64,000 nucleotides of DNA from Cryoendolithus antarcticus (lineage: Eukaryota > Ascomycota > Dothideomycetes > Cladosporiales > Cladosporiaceae), in NCBI GenBank assembly GCA_002077065.1, contig NAJO01000030.1, positions 310,001-374,000 on the forward strand. Reading direction: 5' to 3'. Made by a program: the position numbers and the translations under genes. This document shows, piece by piece, positions 31,390 through 41,096 of the stretch (within the stretch, counting starts at the first letter, position 1; each line of letters starts with the position of its first letter). The notes under the pieces are model-generated. The model was not told where the DNA came from. It searched no databases and saw nothing but the letters and a program-made list of their open reading frames with translations.

Positions 31390-32865
31390 TCACATCATCA
31401 CACAACTCGGCTTCACAAATTCCTCCCCATACTCCCTCGCCAACGCCGCCTTCTCATTCTCCTTCTGCCGCTTCTTGACCTCAAGTGGGAAGTACTTCTC
31501 CAAGAAATCCATTGTCTCAAAGTGCAGATTCCTCCCATCAGCACCCATAACAGTCTCCCTGTTACAGCAAGGACAGCGCTTCATGCCCTCATCCTGCAGC
31601 TTGATGATACATCTGATGCAGAATACGCTCTTACAGCAACCTAGACTGACTGGTCGCCATGCCATGGCGTAGCAGACGGGGCACGTCCAGTCGTCTAGTT
31701 GTGGGACTATGGCAAGGACTTTGCTGGAGATCTCGGCACTCAAGTCGCGAGCGATGGAATTGGCGAAGCCACTCGCTTGTTTCGCGGAGCCGTTCGTGAG
31801 GAGTGTAGGATGGCGTTTACGGAGGTCTAAGAGGTAGTTCTGGTTGTCTAGATGGGTACGCTTGTCAAACTTCTTGAGGATCTTAGTCATGGCGCGGGCG
31901 TTCATTTCTTGGAACTGCATTATCTTGAGGATGTCGAGGTTGACGTCTAGAAATCTGCGTGCTGCCAGCTTGGCTTGCGGTGTTTTCAGCTTCGCCAGGA
32001 GACCAGTGTCGCGGAGTTGGGCGTCGTAGGCTTGTAATCGCGACTTTGCCTCAGTGAACGTGAGTGCACCGCGGTTCTGTTCTGTTGAGGAGTAGAATAT
32101 CGGCTTCTCCATGTACAGTCTGAACATCTCGCGCCAGAAGTAGAGATCTCGATAACTCACTGCTCGCTTTGCTTCAAAACCTTCGCGGACTGGCTCTGTG
32201 ACGTCCTCAACCATGTCGCCCAGATCTAAGATGTCACCTTCCAGCTTCGCTTCTTCAGCGGTGTTCAATGCCTCCAGCTCCTGCAGTTTCGGCTCTAGCA
32301 GGTCGAAGAAATCCTTGGCTGACGCCAGTGGAACCTGGATCCACTTCGCGGCGTGCTGAGAGTCGTGCTTGTTGGACGCAACGCTGTACTCGCTATCCCG
32401 TCTGTCTGGATCGAAGGAGCCGATAGAGCCGACAGAGCCCACATGGTGTGTCGCATGTCCGAGCTCAGCATGTCGGCCTTTGATCAGCATCTCATGTCGC
32501 GCAAGCTTCTCAAGATGCTTCTTCGTCTCTGGTGTCAAGGCAGCATCGAGTGGCTCTCCAGTTACACTGTCTACGAGCAAATGCATCTGCGGACTGAACT
32601 CCTCCGATATGCGCCCCAAGCTAGGCTCGGCGGTCGAGACGAATTCCCTATCTTCAAAATTCCTTTCCGGCTCGGGACTGTCATCTCCTGCAATCGGACC
32701 AGACAGATGCTGTATCGTGCTTGCATCTAAGCCGATCTCTGCCAACTCGCGCTGCACTTTTTTGATACATTTCTTCAAGTTCTTGTAGCCGATCGCAGAA
32801 TCCACCCAGTGTTGTGGAAACCCTTCGCCAGCGAGCGCTTGCGCAAATTCTTGCCCAAACTTCAT
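31390..32865 (-). CDS. SPX-RING protein with a C-terminal CaaX-like box
   Basis: An intronless gene of 491 residues. It starts MKFGQEFAQAL, the classic SPX opening, with YKNLKKCIKKV and a large insertion before the C-terminal SPX helices (YMEKPIFYSSTEQNRGALTF; FQEMNARAMTKILKKFDKRT). The C-terminal RING reads WTCPVCYAMAWRPVSLGCCKSVFCIRC ... RCPCCNRE, around residues 395-440. No histidine stands between the third and fourth ligand positions, where C3HC4 RINGs have one; the CC pair may substitute. SPX domains sense inositol pyrophosphates, so this is probably a phosphate-responsive ubiquitin ligase of the plant NLA type. The protein ends CVMM, a plausible CaaX prenylation signal. Gene identity is confident; the lipid anchor is inference. 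Confidence 0.88.
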   Translation of the reverse strand: MKFGQEFAQALAGEGFPQHWVDSAIGYKNLKKCIKKVQRELAEIGLDASTIQHLSGPIAGDDSPEPERNFEDREFVSTAEPSLGRISEEFSPQMHLLVDSVTGEPLDAALTPETKKHLEKLARHEMLIKGRHAELGHATHHVGSVGSIGSFDPDRRDSEYSVASNKHDSQHAAKWIQVPLASAKDFFDLLEPKLQELEALNTAEEAKLEGDILDLGDMVEDVTEPVREGFEAKRAVSYRDLYFWREMFRLYMEKPIFYSSTEQNRGALTFTEAKSRLQAYDAQLRDTGLLAKLKTPQAKLAARRFLDVNLDILKIMQFQEMNARAMTKILKKFDKRTHLDNQNYLLDLRKRHPTLLTNGSAKQASGFANSIARDLSAEISSKVLAIVPQLDDWTCPVCYAMAWRPVSLGCCKSVFCIRCIIKLQDEGMKRCPCCNRETVMGADGRNLHFETMDFLEKYFPLEVKKRQKENEKAALAREYGEEFVKPSCVMM

Positions 32866-33581
32866 TGTGAGACTATACCGCCTTTGCGATCATCTAAGGG
32901 TGCCGAGGGTACTGTGTGCCCCGGTGCGATAAGCTGTGCTCAAGGTGGATGATGCAATCGAGCATGCGCATCAGAAACGAAATTGGCAGACAATATTCGA
33001 GATCCAGACGATGTTGGGCGGAGGGCGTTCATTGCAACTAGGAAGTGGCAATCAGGAATGATGGCGACGTTCTCGAAGACCATCGAGCGCAAACTTTGCC
33101 AAAGTCACACTCCGTTCGCTCTGTTTTCTTGGCCACGTGCTGCCATGGTCAAGGGTCTTCGGCACGGCTCAGCTAGCGCCCGAAATTAGGGTTCACGGAG
33201 TCGATCGTCGCGCGCTGTCCGCAGCGCGCTGTCCGCACCTGGCAGTCACGACTTTGCTCACCGAGCATTGCCGTTTCACATAGCAATATGTACACGGGAA
33301 AAGCATAGGCGAGCGTGCTATCAACAGTATTTATGCGCGCGTATGAAGACATACGATGAGCCTGAAACGCCGCCTGCAGTCTTGCGACACGTCACTCAAA
33401 CGACCTCCATGAGCGTCTAAGTAGCGCGCGCATATCATCACTTGCTGGACCATCGCTTCAGGCTTCATGTGATAGCATGTGTGCGTTCTGCCACTTCGAC
33501 ACATAAGTGCTTGGACTCTTCTCACTTTGGCTGCTCTTGTTGACTGTGGGCATTATCGCGATCGATACGTGCGACTTTAAC
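32866..33581. other. Divergent intergenic region
   Basis: About 715 bp between the SPX-RING start (-) and the next plus-strand start. It has only small chance ORFs. A GTG at 33507 opens an in-frame extension of the downstream gene, but no ATG is available there. No PHO-type CACGTG site stood out by eye. Confidence 0.4.
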
Positions 33582-34733
33582 ATGACCGCCTCCGGAACCC
33601 CTGAACGCCAACCAAAGCGCCGACGACTGAACAAAGCTCTCGTAAGGTTACCGAGCAGGAGTCCCGATGCCGAAGTGAGCCTCGACGTTGACATCCTCAT
33701 CCTGGATTACGTGACGTACCAGGCTACGACTGTACTGCTTACAGAAGCCAAGTCCACTTCTGACGATGGCAAGGACAGCATCTATGCGGATCACAACCTA
33801 GAGATGACCAACTCCTTCCTGGTGATCTTCAAAGCAAAGTATCCGGGCTATCAGGTCGATGATGAACTCGACTTCCGGGTTCTACTCCTCAAGTTCGTTA
33901 CCCTGTACGTGCGACGCTTGACCCGCAACGCATCGTCGCCTACCCCTGACGCGCTGAAGGCCTTGCGAGTCCAGAATCAGCAAAGAGCTGTAGCCTGGAT
34001 TGGCAGTGCTGAGCGCGCCCCCACCCATGGACGCAATGTCGAATCGTTCGATCAAGACCTGCCACGCCCACTCGAGGATCTCGAACGCGACCGCGCCGAC
34101 ATCCTCAACTCCCTTAACGCACCGGCGGAGGACGAGGCCTACGAAGATGCCTTCTATGGTACAAGTGGCAGTCTTGCCTTACTTGATCTCCTGCCGCTCT
34201 TCATGGAATTGTCTGCCATGCGAAACCGCATCAGCGAGAGTACGCTGACATTGCAGTGGATGGAGCTAGCTGGAAGTTTCATTCTACAAGCTTGCTTGGA
34301 GATGTACTGCATACGAGGTGCCAGTGGTTCAGATGCGATCGATGAGGCCTTTGCTTGGGGCTTCCGAAGCAACACCTCCACAGCGACAGATGACGTACGC
34401 GAAGTCGACGATATGTTCGAGTCCGGGGACGAAGCAGGCGAGGTCCAAGGCTGGGCTGAGGTCAAACAGCGGTACCTCAACGAGCTCACAACGCGTTCCA
34501 GTGACCATGGCATCTCACTGGTGGCTCATGTCGAAAAGTTGGCTGCGAAGCATCCTGTCGCGGCACTTCATCGCAAGCTTCTGCATTTTCTCAACGCACT
34601 TGACGCAAGCATGTCGCCACCTGTGCTGGCGCAGCTCGAGACTGGTACGTTGGAAGGCTTCACGCGAGAGCAGACGGCTGAGTTCATCGAGGATTGCGGG
34701 TTGCCTGCTGGGTGGCCCAATGTCTCTGTCTGA
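33582..34733 (+). CDS. Conserved hypothetical fungal protein, helical
   Basis: An intronless frame of 383 residues from ATG 33582 (MTASGTPERQPKRRRLNK). The N-terminus has a basic cluster (PKRRRLNK) that could be a nuclear localisation signal. The rest is mostly helical with acidic patches, for example DDVREVDDMFESGDEAGE. Segments such as DELDFRVLLLKFVTLYVRRLTRN and LALLDLLPLFMELSAMRNRISESTLTLQWMELAG look well folded. I do not recognise a named family. Codon use and length make it a convincing gene. It ends 50 bp before the convergent family copy C. Confidence 0.75.
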   Translation: MTASGTPERQPKRRRLNKALVRLPSRSPDAEVSLDVDILILDYVTYQATTVLLTEAKSTSDDGKDSIYADHNLEMTNSFLVIFKAKYPGYQVDDELDFRVLLLKFVTLYVRRLTRNASSPTPDALKALRVQNQQRAVAWIGSAERAPTHGRNVESFDQDLPRPLEDLERDRADILNSLNAPAEDEAYEDAFYGTSGSLALLDLLPLFMELSAMRNRISESTLTLQWMELAGSFILQACLEMYCIRGASGSDAIDEAFAWGFRSNTSTATDDVREVDDMFESGDEAGEVQGWAEVKQRYLNELTTRSSDHGISLVAHVEKLAAKHPVAALHRKLLHFLNALDASMSPPVLAQLETGTLEGFTREQTAEFIEDCGLPAGWPNVSV

Positions 34734-34784
34734 AGTGGACCTTGAGATAACCGAAAGCCGATTGGATCAAATTTGCAAGAAACC

Positions 34785-35642
34785 TCAGCTTCGCAGGTAA
34801 CCGTTGACCGGCTTTGCGTCCGCACTCACCACCACAAAGGCACGCAGCACCTCTCCTAGACCCTCAACTGTCCACGCAGTACCCTGGCGTCCCATATCTT
34901 CCCACAGCTTGACCCACGCCTGCTCGAAAGCAGCGAGTTTGCCTTCTACGATCTCCTCGCCAACACCTTCGTCTCTCTCCCCGACTCGCTCGATGCGTCC
35001 AGTGCTCAAGTCGATGGAAACCTCTGGAAAAGTCCGCACCGAACGGAGGTGCATCTTATCATACACTAGCAGATTGCTTCGCAACCTCAACTTCCTCAGC
35101 CAGCCGACGCTGAGTTCGCCGAGCACCTTCTCCATCCACGTCTGACACCTTCTGGACGTCGCTGCATTATGCACCTGCAGGAGAAAGGTATGGGAGCCAT
35201 ACCACCACTCCAGCACGTCACATCTCAGCGCACTGGAAGCCAGGGCCAGTGCCGGGGGCCGCGAGAGGTGTGAGATGTCTGGCCGTGAGTTCACAGGCAG
35301 GATGTCGTTGGCCAGAAGATCGACATCTTCAGGCTTGTGTATCGTCGACGTGGCGATCAGAGATGGGGACAGAGATAGGGCGTAGATCTGGGCGCGGATC
35401 TGAGGTGGGAGATCAAGGAGCGTGACGTGACTAGGACGAAGCATTCTTTGAGACGACGGCTCTGCAGGGACCCTGTATGGCAGTGTGGGCATAGCAGCTA
35501 GCGGAGCAGCGATAGACCTGGGGCCTAGATTTGTCTCCGAGAAGGAAGATTCCAGGATGCCTTGGTCGTGATCCAGGTCGTTCAGCATTGTGACCGAAGA
35601 ACCGACGTCTGGTAGATAGCGTTCTCGGACTGCAAGGCTCAT
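34785..35642 (-). CDS. Divergent LPxELR-family (F-box-like) protein, copy C
   Basis: An intact 285-residue frame from ATG 35642. Near residue 75 it carries TLLDLPPQIRAQIYALSLS, a variant of the LPxELR start. Then comes ALALASSALRCDVLEWWYGSHTFLL, corresponding to the xxxSRQLRxExLPIFY module of the other copies. The C-terminal part (SIDLSTGRIERV; a helical tail with WTVEGLGEVLRAF) also matches their layout. It lacks the N-terminal Cys motif. Of all copies here it is the least similar, so it may be an older relative. The function is unknown. Confidence 0.62.
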   Translation of the reverse strand: MSLAVRERYLPDVGSSVTMLNDLDHDQGILESSFSETNLGPRSIAAPLAAMPTLPYRVPAEPSSQRMLRPSHVTLLDLPPQIRAQIYALSLSPSLIATSTIHKPEDVDLLANDILPVNSRPDISHLSRPPALALASSALRCDVLEWWYGSHTFLLQVHNAATSRRCQTWMEKVLGELSVGWLRKLRLRSNLLVYDKMHLRSVRTFPEVSIDLSTGRIERVGERDEGVGEEIVEGKLAAFEQAWVKLWEDMGRQGTAWTVEGLGEVLRAFVVVSADAKPVNGYLRS

Positions 35643-36145
35643 GGCTTCGGGGATCCCGAACCCACGTTCTGTAGCAGTAGGGAAGCCGTGGCGCGAGTCT
35701 CCTTCTCTTGAGCACTATTCGATTGCAGGATTACATAGCCCTCTGCACGAGCGCTCGAGAGCATTGCTTCCGCATCATGTATGCCGTGTGTGAATCGCGT
35801 ACCTTTGATCAGAGCGAGACGAGCTGCCCGAGGTCAAGTGGTTGTAGAGAATACGTCATGGACGTCTCTCGTACAGCGCATGTATTTCGAAGTGAGCTCC
35901 AACAGAGCTAACGCGACATTGAGCTCCAGCCGTTCCAGCTGGACAAGAACGCCGAGGAGGCCAATGTGTAGAGACGGCCGCAAAAGTTGGTAATGAGAAG
36001 ATGTATTGATACAGTGATCGACCGACCAAACCATCGCCCACACACTGCGCTTCGAAAGGTCCCGTAAACTCCATCCCAATGCCCCACAGATGCCCGTCCC
36101 AAACACCCCCAATGCACCCTCTCCGCACTGCCCTCCACTCTCGAT
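35643..36145. other. Intergenic region
   Basis: About 500 bp holding the promoter of copy C and the 3' region of the DnaJ gene. Short antisense ORFs only; nothing else recognised. Confidence 0.4.
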
Positions 36146-37738
36146 CTAACCAAACGGAAACCCCCCCGGAAACCCTCCTCCCCCACCACTAAACTTAAAC
36201 TGCGGCCCACCCCTCTGCCCACCCCCCTGCTGAAAGAACACAGGCTGCCCCCCAAACGGACTTCCCTGGAACGGATTCCCGCCCTGCTGCTGCTGCGGAT
36301 CATTCGGATCATCGCCGTTGTCAAACCGCTGCCGTAACTCAGGGTCACTGAGAACTTCGTACGCTTCGTTGATGGAGGACATTTTCTTTTGGGCGTCTTC
36401 GGGGGAGATGTTTTGTTGGGGTGCTTTGTCAGGGTGGTGTTGCACAGTGAGTTTGCGGAAGGCGCGTTTGATTTCGTGGGCCGTGGCGTCGCGGGACACG
36501 CCGAGCACGGCGTAGTAGTCTTTCTGCTTGGAACGTTTCAGGAGTGTGTGGGCTTTTTGGAGGAGCTCCGCGACTTTTTGGGATTGGCCGTGGTGTTCTT
36601 TTGCGGTGTTCAAAGTTCCAATAGCAGCATCGAAGTCATCGGCGTCGAGTTGGGACACCGCTTTGTTCAGGAGCGCGGGGAGGGAGGTGGGGTTGTGGTT
36701 TAGGGTTTCGGTGCAGTAAGGCGTGGCTTTCTTGGGATTATTCATCTCGGTGTAGGCTAGGCAGGTTTGCTCGACGAGGTGGTGGTACAGCCCTTCTGGT
36801 GCGGTGGGGTGGATGTAGCCGGCTTCGCGGTAGGCTGTGGTGTCTGTTTTCACTTCGGCGAGGAGGCCTGGGTCCTCACTTGTGGGTACTAGGAGCTTGA
36901 CCGCGGAGGCAAATTGGCGTTTCTCAATTGCTGTGTTGAACTTCTTGAGGGTGCGCTCGATGGACTTCTCGGCTTTGCGCAGCTTCGCGCACTCCTTGTT
37001 GTCGGGATCGTTGTGCAGACACTTCGAGATCGCAGTGATGCCCTTCTCGGTCTCGCCGAGGGAGTAGAAAGTCATGGCTGAGATTTGGAGACTGGGCTTG
37101 ACGGAGCCGGTGTTGATCTGCAGGACATGGTTGAGATCGGCAATGCCCTCCATGATCTCGCCCTTCTCGAGTCGACAACGCGCACGCCGTTGCCGGAGGT
37201 CAAGTGCTGTGCCAGCGACGAGGATCGCAATACCGGCCTGTGTCACACACTCATCCCAATTGCTCGCATTCTCAGCATCCACTGCTAACCGCGCCGCACC
37301 CTCAGCCTCGTCGAGCTCAGTGAGCTCCTGCCCACTAGTCTTCCCAGCTGCCACATAGTCCTTCCTCGCAGCGTCCCAATCCGCCTTCCTCGCGTTGATC
37401 TTAGCTCGTTGCGTCAATGCGCCCTCGAAGCCTGGCTTCAGCACGAGCACCTGATCAAAGTCGCGGTTTGCTTGTGCATTGCGGCCTAGAGAGAGATACG
37501 TGGCACCTCGCTTGAATAGCGTGAGATAGTTCTTCGGGTCTCGTTGGATGGCGACGTCGAAGTATGTCAGTGCCTCCTGTGCATTGCCCTGAGCAAGATT
37601 GGCATTGGCGCTTGATATGAGTTGCGATACGGGCGTGTCGACGGGGATGTCTGATGCGGATAGAGCTGCAGCGAGATGGCTGTGGCTTGCTGAGAGGCAG
37701 AGCGCGCCCAAGGCGAGGACTGTACTTCTCAGAATCAT
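36146..37738 (-). CDS. ER TPR-DnaJ co-chaperone, P58IPK/DNAJC3-like
   Basis: An intronless gene of 530 residues. ATG 37738 gives a clean signal peptide (MILRSTVLALGALCLSASHS...); an upstream ATG at 37768 would bury it and is less likely. TPR repeats fill residues ~40-390, for example ISSANANLAQGNAQEALTYFD and KRGATYLSLGRNAQANRDFDQ. A J domain follows, DYYAVLGVSRDATAHEIKRAF with the HPD motif in QHHPDKAP, around residue 420. The tail is Gly/Gln/Pro-rich. The protein likely acts in the ER lumen as a BiP/Kar2 co-chaperone in protein folding and the unfolded-protein response. No KDEL-like retention signal is visible at the C-terminus. Confidence 0.9.
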   Translation of the reverse strand: MILRSTVLALGALCLSASHSHLAAALSASDIPVDTPVSQLISSANANLAQGNAQEALTYFDVAIQRDPKNYLTLFKRGATYLSLGRNAQANRDFDQVLVLKPGFEGALTQRAKINARKADWDAARKDYVAAGKTSGQELTELDEAEGAARLAVDAENASNWDECVTQAGIAILVAGTALDLRQRRARCRLEKGEIMEGIADLNHVLQINTGSVKPSLQISAMTFYSLGETEKGITAISKCLHNDPDNKECAKLRKAEKSIERTLKKFNTAIEKRQFASAVKLLVPTSEDPGLLAEVKTDTTAYREAGYIHPTAPEGLYHHLVEQTCLAYTEMNNPKKATPYCTETLNHNPTSLPALLNKAVSQLDADDFDAAIGTLNTAKEHHGQSQKVAELLQKAHTLLKRSKQKDYYAVLGVSRDATAHEIKRAFRKLTVQHHPDKAPQQNISPEDAQKKMSSINEAYEVLSDPELRQRFDNGDDPNDPQQQQGGNPFQGSPFGGQPVFFQQGGGQRGGPQFKFSGGGGGFPGGFPFG

Positions 37739-38159
37739 GATGTGTGGTGTGTTTGATAGAGGAAGCACTGCAGCATTGAGGACAAATCATGCATCTCGAG
37801 AGGCGATCTGGCTGAACACGGAACGCCAAATAAGGTTGTTCCGTGCCAGGGTCCACCCATGAGCATTGGCGAGAGCTTGTGCAAGTGACATCAGAATGGC
37901 TCCATGTCCCTTGGTACAATTATGGTGAGATGCTTTGAGGAAGTACACATACGGTTGTAAGATAGGAAACCCATGCTGCATAGCATACTTTTGCACTCCA
38001 TCGCATAGCTTGTCAGTCAAATCACTCCTGGCATCGTGTTGTACTGGATCACCCGGTCCATCGCGGCATACCGATTACAATCGCAGGGCACCATAGATGT
38101 CCACGCGACATTAGCTGCGGACTTCGCAACAGCCTTCGTGAGGGCGATATCACCGCACA
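37739..38159. other. Divergent promoter region, DnaJ / steryl glucosidase
   Basis: This 421-bp spacer lies between two gene starts on opposite strands. I see no clear unfolded-protein-response element or TATA box by eye. Confidence 0.45.
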
Positions 38160-40451
38160 ATGTCTCCCCTCCGCCTTCGCATCGATGGCGCCACCTTCCG
38201 TGACCCACAGAACCGCGAAGTCACACTCCACGGTATCAACATAGCAGGCGACACAAAGCTGCCAGCAAAGCCAGACCAGCCCTCGCACAGTAAGGAAGGT
38301 TTCTTCGACGGCGACCATGTTTCCTTCGTCAATCGGCCCTTCAGCATCGAAGACGCGCACACACACTTCGCTCGGCTAAAACGATGGGGTTACAACACCA
38401 TCCGATATATTTTCACCTGGGAGTGCATAGAGCATGAGGGGCCAGGCAAATACGACGAGGAGTTTTGTCAGCATACTGTGCGGTTGCTACGGATAGCGAA
38501 GGGCTATGGCTTCTATGTCTTCATGGATCCGCATCAGGATGTGTGGTCGAGATTCACTGGAGGGTCTGGGGCACCGATGTGGACCGTATATGCGTGTGGA
38601 CTTGATCCGCAGAAGTTCCACGACACGCAGGCAGCGTTGGTGCAGAATACATGGCCGGAGCCGTCGGAGTTCCCGAAGATGATATGGGCGACGAATTACA
38701 CGCGGCTGGCATGCCAGGTCATCTTCACAATGTTCTTTGCGGGCAAGGACTTCCTGCCGAAGTGCATCATAGATGGCGTGAACATCGAGGATTGGCTGCA
38801 AGACCATTTCGTGGGAGCATGCAGACATCTGGCACAGCGAATAAATGAGGCGGGCGACTTGCATGGGGATGTCGTGATAGGGTATGAGACGGTCAATGAG
38901 CCAAATAAGGGTCTGATCGGTCACCCTGATCTCGGCGAGATACCCAAAGAGCAGAACCTCAAGAAAGGCACAACACCCACAGCCTTCCAAGCCATGCTAT
39001 CAGGGTCCGGTCGAGCGATCGAAGTGCCCACTTGGGAGTTCGGCGGCATGGGTCCGTACAAGAGTGGTACGGAGCTTGTTGACCCTCGGGGTATGACAGC
39101 ATGGCTAGACCCAGATACCTGGGACGATACGAAGTACGGCTGGAAACGCTCCCCTGACTGGGAACTCGGTAGCGACATCTTCGCCCAGCACGGCATCTGG
39201 GATCCCACATCCGACACCCTCCTCAAACCAAATTACTTCGCCAAACATCCCTCCACAGGCGAGGAGGTTGACCCCGAGTACTTCATCAACAATTACTTCA
39301 TAGACTACTACCGCAAATACCGACACGCTATCCGATCCCTCTGGCCCGAAGCAATGATGTTCTTCCAACCCTCGCCCTTCGACATTCCACCCCGAATAAA
39401 AGGCACAGACATCGATGAGAACAACCTCGTCTTCGCCTCCCACTTCTACGACGGCATAACACTCATCACCAAGAAGTGGAATCGTTACTGGAATGTCGAT
39501 GTCCTCGGCGTGCTGCGAGGGCGCTACTCAAACCCTGCCTTTGCCCTAAAAGTCGGCGAACAAGCAGTGCGAAACTGCTTTCGCGACCAGCTCTCGGAGA
39601 TTAGAAAGGAAGGCTACGAGTACATGGGCTCCCATCCCTGCATATACACCGAAATCGGCATCCCCTACGACATGAACGACAAGCAGTCCTACACAACCGG
39701 CGACTACTTCTCCCAATCCCTAGCCATAGACGCCAATCACTTCGCGGTGGAAGGTAGCAAGGCTCAAGGCTACACCTGGTGGGTCTACACAGCTAGTAAC
39801 AGCCACTACTGGGGCGACAACTGGAACGGCGAGGACTTATCAATCTACTGCTCTGAAGATCGCCAGCTGCCCACTTCCGCGCCCGCGCCCGGCGAGCTCT
39901 CTCCGGCGCCGAGCGCATCGAGTCTCACACCCAGAGTCAGTCCTGACAATCTCAAAAAGACACTCTCGGTAGAATCCATGTCCGCCTCCCGCTCCTCGTT
40001 CAGCGGCCGTACCCCAGCCGAGAAAGCTGGGTTCCGCGCCGCCGAGGCGTTTGTGCGCCCATACCCCATAGCCCTGCACGGCAAACTGGACTCCTACGGT
40101 TTCGACTTGAAGCAATCGCTCTTCACCGTCTCGCTTACCTCTACCTCGCAAGTCCCCAACGAGGCGCCCTCGGAGATGTTCCTACCGGCTTTTCATTTCC
40201 CGGCACAGCAGACGCATGTCGAAGTGTCAAGTGGGAAGTGGGAGATACGGACGCTTGAGGTCGAGGGCGAGACGAAGGGGGAGGATGCGGCGGTGCAGGT
40301 GTTGAGGTGGTGGTACGGTGCTGGGGAACAGAAGATCTCAGTGAGGGGTGTGAAAAGGCAGAGGGGTGCGGGTATTGACGGGGGAGAGGCGGAGGATGAG
40401 GGGTATCTGAAGCAGTATATTGAGATGGGGAAGCAGTGTGCTGTGATGTAG
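38160..40451 (+). CDS. EGH1: Ergosteryl-beta-glucosidase (GH5), Egh1-like
   Basis: An intronless gene of 763 residues. The GH5 TIM barrel begins LRIDGATFRDPQNREVTLHGIN. It includes WGYNTIRYIFTWECIEHEGPG and FMDPHQDVWSRFTGGSGAP. The acid/base Glu is in GYETVNEPNKG (near residue 245) and the nucleophile Glu in CIYTEIGIPYD (near residue 505). A Ser/Pro-rich insertion (about residues 575-625) precedes the C-terminal beta domain. This arrangement is that of fungal sterylglucosidases and endoglycoceramidase-related proteins (S. cerevisiae Egh1, Cryptococcus Sgl1/EGCrP2), which cleave glucose from ergosteryl glucoside. No signal peptide is present, which fits an intracellular or vacuolar enzyme. A glucosylceramide activity cannot be excluded. 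Confidence 0.88.
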   Translation: MSPLRLRIDGATFRDPQNREVTLHGINIAGDTKLPAKPDQPSHSKEGFFDGDHVSFVNRPFSIEDAHTHFARLKRWGYNTIRYIFTWECIEHEGPGKYDEEFCQHTVRLLRIAKGYGFYVFMDPHQDVWSRFTGGSGAPMWTVYACGLDPQKFHDTQAALVQNTWPEPSEFPKMIWATNYTRLACQVIFTMFFAGKDFLPKCIIDGVNIEDWLQDHFVGACRHLAQRINEAGDLHGDVVIGYETVNEPNKGLIGHPDLGEIPKEQNLKKGTTPTAFQAMLSGSGRAIEVPTWEFGGMGPYKSGTELVDPRGMTAWLDPDTWDDTKYGWKRSPDWELGSDIFAQHGIWDPTSDTLLKPNYFAKHPSTGEEVDPEYFINNYFIDYYRKYRHAIRSLWPEAMMFFQPSPFDIPPRIKGTDIDENNLVFASHFYDGITLITKKWNRYWNVDVLGVLRGRYSNPAFALKVGEQAVRNCFRDQLSEIRKEGYEYMGSHPCIYTEIGIPYDMNDKQSYTTGDYFSQSLAIDANHFAVEGSKAQGYTWWVYTASNSHYWGDNWNGEDLSIYCSEDRQLPTSAPAPGELSPAPSASSLTPRVSPDNLKKTLSVESMSASRSSFSGRTPAEKAGFRAAEAFVRPYPIALHGKLDSYGFDLKQSLFTVSLTSTSQVPNEAPSEMFLPAFHFPAQQTHVEVSSGKWEIRTLEVEGETKGEDAAVQVLRWWYGAGEQKISVRGVKRQRGAGIDGGEAEDEGYLKQYIEMGKQCAVM

Positions 40452-41096
40452 ATGGCGTCATGGTGCAAGAGGGCGGTGGACGGCGTTATGGGTGGGTAGC
40501 ATGCCTCACCTAGAGAGCATTGAGATCTATTACGAGCGTTTCCTGAAACATGCGTGATGCACAACTCATACCACGTACTTTTCTAAGCCATGCCCACACA
40601 CTTATCACAATGCCTCACGTCATGTACTTTAACCAACCCTCTTCTTCGACCGCTCCCCAAACTCTTACACCCATTTACTGCCTTATCAGCACGTTGGCCA
40701 CGCTAATCCTTCCCGTCGATACTGTTCTTGGGTCCTAGCTTACATCTGCCGTCAGCGCTTGGAAGCTCGGCCGAAAGGCGACACACAGTACCACGTCGCT
40801 GTCAGCAGCGAGGCGGATCCGTTCCACGACGCGAAGATAGCTCGGGATGACTGAACTTGCGCATAGGTAGACATTGAGTTGTGCTGTGGTATGGAGATCG
40901 GAACCGGCATATAAGGGAGACAACCCGGGAGTGGCTCAGTATGGACGCAGCCATTAAGGTCCTCCTCGATCCCATCGCGTTTGCCCTCGAGTGCGACGAC
41001 TACGGGTGAATCGCCCTCTGGTCCATCGATCCCCTATCATCCGCGAACGGAGTGGCCCTAAACGCACTTTGTACTAGCCATATCGGAGAGTCTAAG
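40452..41096. other. Intergenic region
   Basis: About 645 bp between the steryl glucosidase stop and family copy D. No RNA gene, repeat or further ORF is convincing. Confidence 0.4.
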
